In this document: in pieces, positions 8,204-13,071 of the stretch | How the letters are laid out: each line of letters opens with the position of its first letter | Position numbering within the stretch: position 1 is the first letter of the stretch | Source: Alphaproteobacteria bacterium | Lineage (GTDB): Bacteria; Pseudomonadota; Alphaproteobacteria; M2410 | NCBI GenBank assembly: GCA_021774955.1 | Contig: JAJFIN010000100.1 | Coordinates: forward strand, 1-13,071 | Length of the DNA stretch: 13,071 nucleotides | Direction of reading: 5' to 3' | Translations under genes and position numbers: made by a program | Notes under the pieces: generated by a model | Told to the model about the DNA's origin: nothing | The model's database searches: none | Seen by the model: the letters and a program-made list of their open reading frames with translations, nothing else

Positions 8204-9762
8204 ATCGACCGCTCCTTGCCTTGCCAATGGGGATCGCGCAAGAAGCGTTTGAGGAGTTTGCCCGCCGGGGTGCGCGGCATGTCCTCGGAATAATCAAAAC
8301 TTCGAGGGATCTTGTATTTCGCCAGATGCTCCTGGGCATAAGCTGCAAGGCTTGCCGTCATATCATCGCCCGCCGCCAAAGGGTCGATCAGCTCGACCAC
8401 CGCCTTGATCTCCTCGCCAAACTCATCGTTCGGCACACCAAAGACGGCAACGTCTTTCACTGCCGGGTGCGCCACCAGCACACTTTCGATCTCCGCCGGA
8501 TAGATATTGACGCCACCCGATATGATCATGTCGATCTTGCGGTCGGTGAGATAAAGATAGCCGTCCTCGTCGACATAGCCGATATCGCCGAGCGTCAGGT
8601 TGGCCTTGCCGCGGTGGCGTTTGGCGGTTTCTTCCGGCTTGTTGTGATATTCAAAATCGGTTCCGGCGAGGTTTTCCTGATAGATCGTCCCCGCCGTTCC
8701 GACCGGACATTCATTGCCCTCATCGTCAATAATCGTGACCTTATAACCCTCGGCCGGCTTGCCGACACTTGACGGGCGCGCGAGCCATTCCTGTGAATCA
8801 ATCGTACTCAGAATACCGCCCTCGGTACCGCCATAATATTCCGTGATGATCGGCCCCCACCATTCGATCATTTGCTTCTTGATCATCGGCGAGCACGGCG
8901 CGGCCCCATGCCAGATGATGGCCAGACTGGAGCCGTCAAAACGCGCGCTAAGATCGCCGCCATCCCGGGCCTTGAGCATGCGCACAAATTGCGTCGGCAC
9001 CATGTGGCTGTTGGTAATCTGGTATTTATCGATGAGCTCAAGCGTTTCGGCCGGATCAAACTTGTGCCGCATAATGATCGAACTGCCGGCCATGAACGGC
9101 ATCCAGGAAAACGCCCATTGCGCCGAGTGATAGGCCGGTCCACACAGGAGAGATCGTCCACCCGCCGGGGCGCCAAGAGTGGCCCCAACCAGCTGGACCA
9201 CTTCATGCATGCCTTCCAGCGGACCGCCGACGACGCTCAAGGCCGAACTGCGCACGCCCTTCGGGCGACCTGTCGTACCGGAGGTGTAGAACATGATCCC
9301 GCCCGAGACCTGATCGGCCGGTTCATCCGTGGACGACGCCGCAAGCAGTGCTTCATAGTCTTCAAAGCCGTCAGGCGGTGTGCCATCTATGAGGATCTTG
9401 ACCTTGAGTTTGGCAAGGTCGCCGCAGGCCGCCGCAACATCGGTAAACCGGGCGTCAGCGATCAGAGCCTCGGCATCTGAGTCCTCGACCATGTAACGCA
9501 CTTCTTCGGCGACAAAATGCCAATTGACCGGAACAACGATATAGCCCGCATGATTGACCGCACCGAGAGTTTCGTAATATTCGCGGCGATTGCCCGACAA
9601 GAGCGCCACTGCCGCCCCTTGTTTAACGCCCGCCTTGCGCAAGGCATCAACGAGCTGATTGACACGGGCATTATAATCCGCCCACGTCCGATCCCCGAAA
9701 TCATCGAGGAGGGCAATCTCATCGCCTTTTTCTGCCGCATAGGGTGTGAATAATTCTGCCAT
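8200..9762 (-). CDS. Acyl-CoA synthetase (AMP-forming, ANL superfamily)
   Basis: This enzyme family activates a carboxylic acid to an acyl-adenylate and then to the CoA thioester. The 520-residue product has the complete set of ANL motifs: the P-loop YTSGTTGRPKGV (159-170), YYGGTEG (309-315), GDIGYVDEDGYLYLTDRKID (392-411), the hinge and A8 region SGGVNIYPAEIE (415-426), and PRTPAGKLLKR (496-506), whose Lys502 is the likely adenylation lysine. The C-terminus KLLKRFLRDPHWQGKERSI is typical of FadD-like medium- or long-chain and cyclic-acid CoA ligases rather than acetyl-CoA synthetase, which is longer. The substrate cannot be told from sequence. ATG 9762-9760 has a strong GAGGAAGG just upstream. 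The gene stands alone, with no other beta-oxidation gene in the window. Its stop codon overlaps the stop of the phosphoesterase gene on the other strand. Confidence 0.92.
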   Translation of the reverse strand: MAELFTPYAAEKGDEIALLDDFGDRTWADYNARVNQLVDALRKAGVKQGAAVALLSGNRREYYETLGAVNHAGYIVVPVNWHFVAEEVRYMVEDSDAEALIADARFTDVAAACGDLAKLKVKILIDGTPPDGFEDYEALLAASSTDEPADQVSGGIMFYTSGTTGRPKGVRSSALSVVGGPLEGMHEVVQLVGATLGAPAGGRSLLCGPAYHSAQWAFSWMPFMAGSSIIMRHKFDPAETLELIDKYQITNSHMVPTQFVRMLKARDGGDLSARFDGSSLAIIWHGAAPCSPMIKKQMIEWWGPIITEYYGGTEGGILSTIDSQEWLARPSSVGKPAEGYKVTIIDDEGNECPVGTAGTIYQENLAGTDFEYHNKPEETAKRHRGKANLTLGDIGYVDEDGYLYLTDRKIDMIISGGVNIYPAEIESVLVAHPAVKDVAVFGVPNDEFGEEIKAVVELIDPLAAGDDMTASLAAYAQEHLAKYKIPRSFDYSEDMPRTPAGKLLKRFLRDPHWQGKERSI

Positions 9763-9834
9763 TGGCCTTCCTCTCGTCCATTCCTGCCTTGTTTGGCGGC
9801 TCTTAGCGGCCCAACAGGTATTATCTTTCGGCTA

Positions 9835-9862
9835 AGTATCCACAGATCGAGGGAGCTGGCAA
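9835..9862 (-). promoter_or_regulatory. Candidate sigma-70 promoter for the acyl-CoA synthetase gene
   Basis: On the minus strand, TTGCCA (9862-9857, 5 of 6) and GATACT (9840-9835, 4 of 6) are 16 bp apart. The leader would be roughly 65 nt before the ATG at 9762. The -35 element lies in the loop of the hairpin at 9848-9869. It was found by eye only. Confidence 0.3.
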
Positions 9863-9869
9863 CTCCTCG
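9848..9869. repeat. Inverted repeat overlapping the putative promoter of the acyl-CoA synthetase gene
   Basis: CGAGGGAG (9848-9855) and CTCCTCG (9863-9869) form a 7-bp G+C-rich stem with one bulged G around a 7-nt loop. No T-run follows on either strand, so it is a weak terminator candidate. Its position over the predicted -35 element fits an operator for a dimeric repressor better. It could also end transcripts of the small gene remnant just upstream. Confidence 0.35.
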
Positions 9870-9919
9870 AAACTGAGGAACAGGCGAACGCGGTCAGCGT
9901 AGTGGAAGTTGTCGCCCCC

Positions 9920-10132
9920 TCACCTGCCAAACCTCGGCAATTGGTCGCTGATGCCCGCACCGACAATCACCAGTATAAACGCGGCGAAATCGGGACCGGA
10001 TGTGGGCGCGCCATCAAAGCCGAAAAGCGCGATGATGGCAACACCGGCACAGACCAGAGTCGCACCCGAGACCAAGCGGAAAGCCGACGGGGTTTTAATT
10101 AAAGGAGTCAGAGCCCTTTAATTCAGCTTCAT
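9920..10132 (-). pseudogene. Small two-helix membrane protein gene interrupted in frame by a palindromic repeat
   Basis: On the minus strand, ATG AAG CTG at 10132-10124 is followed by the 27-nt palindrome at 10123-10097, which brings an in-frame TAA at 10120-10118. Immediately after the palindrome the same frame continues with AAA ACC CCG and stays open for 58 codons to TGA at 9922-9920. Leaving out the 27 nt would give a 61-residue protein starting MKLKTPSAFRLVSG. It would have one clear membrane helix (LVSGATLVCAGVAIIALFGF) and a second, shorter hydrophobic stretch (FAAFILVIVGAGI), then end in a basic tail (LPRFGR). A GGAA lies 8 nt before the ATG. I do not recognise the family. Loss of function by repeat insertion is inferred. 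A shorter product starting at the TTG of residue Leu9 (10075-10073) cannot be excluded. Confidence 0.45.
10097..10123. repeat. REP-like palindrome, complete copy
   Basis: Perfect 9-bp arms AATTAAAGG (10097-10105) and CCTTTAATT (10115-10123) surround the 9-nt centre AGTCAGAGC. The first 18 nt match the sequence at 12932-12949 with one difference. Short palindromes built on AAAGG-GTCAGAGCC resemble REP sequences moved by REP-associated tyrosine (Y1) transposases; this family link is from memory of similar repeats, not from a search. The copy sits inside the small membrane gene at 9920-10132. Confidence 0.6.
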
Positions 10133-10250
10133 CCGCTAGATTCCATTAGAAAGTGCACCACACTTGTGTTGGTAGGACATGACGGCGTTTTGGTAAGCTG
10201 ATGTTTTTGCGAAATATCGCGATTAATCTGCCCGTTATATAATGCTAGTG

Positions 10251-12605
10251 TCAATTAGCAAGTGCTGCATTTGTTGCAGGGGCTGCGCCAAGGATTTCAA
10301 ATCGCGCCGGGAATTTGACGATAAATTTAGCTCCCTGCCCGGGTTGGCTCTCGCACCCAACTGTTCCGCCGAGCTTCTGAGTGACCAGGTTGTAGAGAAT
10401 ATTCAGTCCCAAACCACTACCGCCGTCACCCCTTTTGGTGGTAAAAAACGGGTCGAAAATCCTGCCCATATGTTCTTCTGGAATCCCTCTGCCATCATCA
10501 CTGTAAGTCAGGCAGATCTCTCCATTCTCATCTTCCGTAACCTGAATACGTAAACAGCCATTGTCACCTTCCTGATAAGCATGCAGGAGAGAGTTCATCG
10601 CCAGATTGGTGACAACTTGTGCAAAAGCCCCAGGATAACTGTCAACCTCAATGTCTTCGTCACACTCGACAACAATTTCATGCGTATTCTTCTTCAAGTT
10701 TGGCCGCAGGCTCAGCAATACTTCATCAAGATATTCAGCCAAACCGAAACACCGTCTTTCCTCGCTGGACTGATCAACCGCGACCTGCTTAAAGCTGCGG
10801 ACCAATTCGGCCGCACGGCGTAAATTGGAAAGAATGATCGAGCTCGATTCATTATTGGTTTGAAGGAATTGATCCAGGTCCGATCGTTTCATACCGCCTT
10901 GTTCCAGTTTTTCCGCAAGCTGATCAGCCGCATCCTGCAAAAGCGAACTCGCGGTAACACAAATGCCAATTGGCGTATTTATTTCATGCGCGACACCGGC
11001 CACAAGTCCGCCGAGCGAGGCCATTTTCTCCGATTCAATAAGTTGATCCTGAGCCTGCCGTAAATCGTCGAGCGCGCTTTGCAAGTTATCATTAGCCCCG
11101 TGCAATTGGGCTGTACGCTCGGCAACACGCTGTTCAAGGCTCTCATTCAACCCGCGAATTTCTTCCTCAGCCCGCTTTTGTTCGGTCACATCCCGGAAGA
11201 TGCAAATCAAAAGCACCTCGTCTGAGAGCGACAATGCCACTGCCCGCGCTTCAATCCACTCAATCGTGCCGTCGCGGGTCCCATACTGAAATACTTTCGC
11301 CTCACCTGTTTCCGCCAACAAACGCATATCGGGCAGCGCTTCACAAGACGGATCGCCAGCCTCTACCTCAATCAATGATGTCAGTGTCTTTGCGCGCAGG
11401 GCATCGACTTCCAAGTCGAAAATGCGGGCCGACGCCACGTTGCAAGATTCGATATTTCCTTTTGAATCGAAGATCACAAGGCCATCGATAATCCGCTCCA
11501 CGATCGCTTCCATACGGCTGCGGCTTTCCCCGAGTTCGTGAGTTCGCAATCGCACCCGTTCCTCCAAGGCGCTATTGAACGCCTGCGCCTCCTCTGCCAT
11601 GGCGTTGAATGCATTGGAGACAACACCGAGTTCATTTCGAGGATCGACATTGACCCGATAACTAAAGTCACCCGTTTCAAACGCCTTCGCGGCGTCAACC
11701 AGCTGACCAACCGGCACGCTAACAGAGCGGCTGATGCGCAGGGCCAACAGAACCCCACCTACTATCAATATAACGGTCGCCATGATAAAGTTGGTGCGCG
11801 CATCATTCTTTGACGCGGTAATTTCATTGAGGTGGACCGCAACATAGTCCCCAACCGCCCAATCAATTTTATTGCCCGCTTTGTCGGCGTTTTCCCAAGC
11901 CACGTCCAGCGCTTGCTGGGCACTGGAAAGTGCGCTCAGACTATTCCTAAAAGTTCCAAATTGCTTGGCAAGTTGGCTATCCGGTTCAAACACCGCAATT
12001 TGTTCGTCGAGATTCGCCAGAACACGTTCAGTGTCAAACGTATTGCTATGAGCGTCCCCTTCCGCCGCCCCAACCTTCGATAGATTGGCGAGCAGCGGCG
12101 TCCAGTCCTGCCAGATTGAATCAAAACCAAATTGATGTGGCTTTGCCGCCGCCAAGGAGGCAAAGCGTTCCGCAGCGCCAACAGTTTGCCCCCTCAACTC
12201 TTGCTGCCGGTCGTAAGCGTCAAAGAGTTTCTGAGAATGGCCGATAAATTTTTCAACATTGTCATCGATAGCAGAAAAAAGCGGTTGCTCCTCCGCTGGC
12301 ACCCTGCCATGAACGTCTTGATGGCCCCGGAAACGGCTCCAATGCCCCCGCAACCGCTCCGCGTGTACAACAAATTCGTCCGCGTGTTCTGCGTGACCCA
12401 AAAGATAGGCGTTATCATCGTGGGCCATGTACTGGACGCTCACAGCAACGCCATTGAGTTCGTTAATTGCGTCAGCGACCGACCCAAGCTCTCGCAGATC
12501 AGCGTAAATCCTAAAGCAAGTTAAAACGAAAAGGGCCGCGAGACCCAGAAACGCGAACCAAATCTGCCGCCGTATTTGGCCTTTTGACCAACCGAAAAAT
12601 TTCAT
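10251..12605 (-). CDS. Membrane sensor histidine kinase (sensor, HAMP, PAS, HisKA, HATPase)
   Basis: This is a predicted inner-membrane two-component sensor that autophosphorylates on histidine and passes phosphate to a response regulator. In the 784 residues, TM helix 1 lies at about 14-36, a helical periplasmic region at about 37-270, and TM helix 2 at about 273-292. A HAMP linker follows at about 290-345 (SVPVGQLVDAAKAFETGDF), then a PAS domain at about 361-475 (IIDGLVIFDSKGNIESCNVA) and a coiled coil at about 476-530. The H-box is AGVAHEINTPIG with phospho-acceptor His540. The ATP-binding domain shows the N-box TNLAMNSLLHAY (Asn671), G1 box DDGRGIP (703-709), F-box FDPFFTTK (717-724) and G2 box GGSGLGLN (728-735). 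All catalytic residues are intact. There is no receiver domain and no adjacent response-regulator gene in view. The signal is unknown. ATG 12605-12603 has only a weak ribosome-binding site. Confidence 0.93.
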   Translation of the reverse strand: MKFFGWSKGQIRRQIWFAFLGLAALFVLTCFRIYADLRELGSVADAINELNGVAVSVQYMAHDDNAYLLGHAEHADEFVVHAERLRGHWSRFRGHQDVHGRVPAEEQPLFSAIDDNVEKFIGHSQKLFDAYDRQQELRGQTVGAAERFASLAAAKPHQFGFDSIWQDWTPLLANLSKVGAAEGDAHSNTFDTERVLANLDEQIAVFEPDSQLAKQFGTFRNSLSALSSAQQALDVAWENADKAGNKIDWAVGDYVAVHLNEITASKNDARTNFIMATVILIVGGVLLALRISRSVSVPVGQLVDAAKAFETGDFSYRVNVDPRNELGVVSNAFNAMAEEAQAFNSALEERVRLRTHELGESRSRMEAIVERIIDGLVIFDSKGNIESCNVASARIFDLEVDALRAKTLTSLIEVEAGDPSCEALPDMRLLAETGEAKVFQYGTRDGTIEWIEARAVALSLSDEVLLICIFRDVTEQKRAEEEIRGLNESLEQRVAERTAQLHGANDNLQSALDDLRQAQDQLIESEKMASLGGLVAGVAHEINTPIGICVTASSLLQDAADQLAEKLEQGGMKRSDLDQFLQTNNESSSIILSNLRRAAELVRSFKQVAVDQSSEERRCFGLAEYLDEVLLSLRPNLKKNTHEIVVECDEDIEVDSYPGAFAQVVTNLAMNSLLHAYQEGDNGCLRIQVTEDENGEICLTYSDDGRGIPEEHMGRIFDPFFTTKRGDGGSGLGLNILYNLVTQKLGGTVGCESQPGQGAKFIVKFPARFEILGAAPATNAALAN

Positions 12606-12682
12606 AGCTTACTTCATATCTTGGGCGGCTGCTCGGTCGCGTCCAAATAGTTTCTGCGTCCGATAAAAAATACCTACTCTCC

Positions 12683-12714
12683 TTAAACAATGTGTTAAGC
12701 TGATTAAACACTGT
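12683..12714. promoter_or_regulatory. Tandem 11-bp direct repeats upstream of the histidine kinase gene
   Basis: TTAAACAATGT (12683-12693) and TTAAACACTGT (12704-12714) differ at one position and start exactly 21 bp apart, two helical turns. They lie 78-109 bp upstream of the kinase ATG, where a promoter is expected. The first copy also lies within CTTAA-8 nt-TTAAG, and GTGTT (12692-12696) pairs with AACAC (12707-12711). This is the form of a binding site for two regulator dimers on one face of the helix, such as a response regulator. Confidence 0.4.
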
Positions 12715-12821
12715 ACTGATTGTTACGATCTGAACTTCGAAAAACTCTGTGAACAGACGTAGAATTCATTGAATGAAATGAAGAACAACTAACAATCACC
12801 TCAACAACAAAAGCCAGCGCC

Positions 12822-12935
12822 ATGGTCCAACTTTTTTGCCGCGCGATTTCTAAGCTAACTTTGTTTGCGTTTTCAATTGGAGGTTTCTGGATTCTATTAG
12901 GCAAATGCCTCGACTTCAAAACACCTTTCTATTAA
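12822..12935 (+). CDS. Possible small membrane protein (37 residues), unrecognised
   Basis: An ATG at 12822 opens 37 codons ending in TAA at 12933-12935. The product begins MVQLFCRAISK, has one likely membrane helix (LTLFAFSIGGFWILLG) and ends KCLDFKTPFY. The composition looks like a single-pass membrane peptide. There is no good ribosome-binding site, and an in-frame TGA lies at 12774-12776. The stop codon falls within the REP-like repeat at 12931-12960, so that repeat may have trimmed a longer frame. It is as likely to be chance as a gene. Confidence 0.2.
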   Translation: MVQLFCRAISKLTLFAFSIGGFWILLGKCLDFKTPFY

Positions 12936-12960
12936 AGGGGTCAGAGCCTGACGACTCCCC
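12931..12960. repeat. REP-like repeat, second copy with a different right arm
   Basis: ATTAAAGGGGTCAGAGCC at 12931-12948 matches the left arm and centre of the palindrome at 10097-10115 with one difference, but the CTTTAATT right arm is absent. Instead, GGG (12938-12940) and GAG (12944-12946) can pair with CCC (12958-12960) and CTC (12955-12957), leaving TCA bulged. TCAG-agc-CTGA (12941-12951) is an alternative small hairpin. It is probably a variant or decayed member of the same repeat family. Confidence 0.5.
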
Positions 12961-13010
12961 ACGAAATAATATTTGAAATCAAGGGATTAGGTGTTTGAAG
13001 AGAGCAACAT

Positions 13011-13071
13011 TCATGGCATTTGGTGATTTTTTCCATCGCCAAACAGATCCAACCTCCAGGAGATGCCATGA
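13011..13071 (+). promoter_or_regulatory. Structured leader with ribosome-binding site and start codon at the window edge
   Basis: AGGAG (13058-13062) is 5 nt upstream of an ATG at 13068-13070, an arrangement expected for a gene running off the right edge. TCATGGCAT (13011-13019) is perfectly complementary to ATGCCATGA (13063-13071), which includes that start codon. Just inside, TTGGTGA (13020-13026) can pair with TCGCCAA (13036-13042), with one G-U pair. An alternative short frame starts at 13013 (MAFGDFFHRQTDP) after GAAGAGAG and also runs off the edge. Confidence 0.35.

Larger units (their letters stand above)
9763..10250. other. Gap between the acyl-CoA synthetase and histidine kinase genes
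   Basis: This 488-nt stretch has no intact gene. It holds the candidate promoter and hairpin of the acyl-CoA synthetase gene (9835-9869), the interrupted small membrane gene (9920-10132) and its palindromic repeat. From 10133 to 10250 I see only A+T-rich sequence after the kinase stop. There is no convincing terminator: a 4-bp stem GCGA/TCGC lies near 10210-10221, but no T-run follows it in the kinase direction. Confidence 0.6.
12606..13012. other. Gap upstream of the histidine kinase gene
   Basis: This stretch of about 400 nt has no confident gene. It contains the 21-bp-spaced direct repeats (12683-12714), the weak 37-codon ORF (12822-12935) and the second REP-like repeat (12931-12960). A minus-strand frame at 12704-12919 has a short hydrophobic stretch but no ribosome-binding site and looks like chance. 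The sequence is more A+T-rich than the genes to the left. Confidence 0.5.

Noticed and set aside
9902..10121. Two overlapping plus-strand frames of 66 and 70 codons
   Set aside because: Their products are polar and low in complexity, without a ribosome-binding site, and the opposite strand encodes a convincing hydrophobic frame.
12639..12661. Direct repeat GCGTCC, two copies 17 bp apart, upstream of the kinase
   Set aside because: Six bases is too short to stand out from chance.
12704..12919. Minus-strand 71-codon frame upstream of the kinase with a short hydrophobic stretch
   Set aside because: There is no ribosome-binding site, the composition is biased, and it overlaps the direct repeats that look regulatory.
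1..13071. CRISPR array, tRNA or rRNA genes, toxin-antitoxin or defence system
   Set aside because: No regularly spaced repeats, RNA gene signatures or recognisable defence proteins were seen; the coding regions are mostly housekeeping genes.

Overview
This window looks like chromosomal DNA of an alphaproteobacterium of moderate G+C. The evidence is the gene order ubiG / lysC-ptsP-rodZ-ispG-prfA, the GAF-containing nitrogen-type PTS enzyme I (PtsP), and the style of the encoded proteins. The order within the class cannot be fixed from the sequence; a Rhodospirillales-like lineage is a guess.

Left block (1-6326, all minus strand): transcription runs leftward through lysC (aspartokinase), ptsP (enzyme I-Ntr), a rodZ-like membrane helix-turn-helix gene, ispG (non-mevalonate isoprenoid pathway) and prfA (release factor 1, cut by the left edge). 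Spacings are about 21-107 nt, so one long transcription unit is plausible. The genes are housekeeping and metabolically mixed: amino acids, nitrogen phosphorelay, cell shape, isoprenoids and translation termination.

Middle block (6327-9762): a divergent promoter region separates lysC from ubiG (ubiquinone O-methyltransferase, plus strand). ubiG overlaps the TTG start of a secreted metallophosphoesterase by 4 nt. That gene ends in a 4-nt stop-to-stop overlap with a convergent acyl-CoA synthetase gene on the minus strand.

Right block (9763-13071): this is the accessory-looking part. It holds one large membrane sensor histidine kinase with no partner response regulator in the window, flanked by two regions of about 480 nt without a confident gene. 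The left gap contains what looks like a small two-helix membrane protein gene interrupted, exactly in frame, by a 27-nt palindrome of REP type (arms AATTAAAGG / CCTTTAATT). The right gap contains a second, one-sided copy of the same repeat, a possible 37-codon membrane ORF, a pair of 11-bp direct repeats 21 bp apart upstream of the kinase, and, at the window edge, a folded leader in front of a ribosome-binding site and ATG. I see no rRNA, tRNA, CRISPR array or insertion-sequence transposase inside the window.
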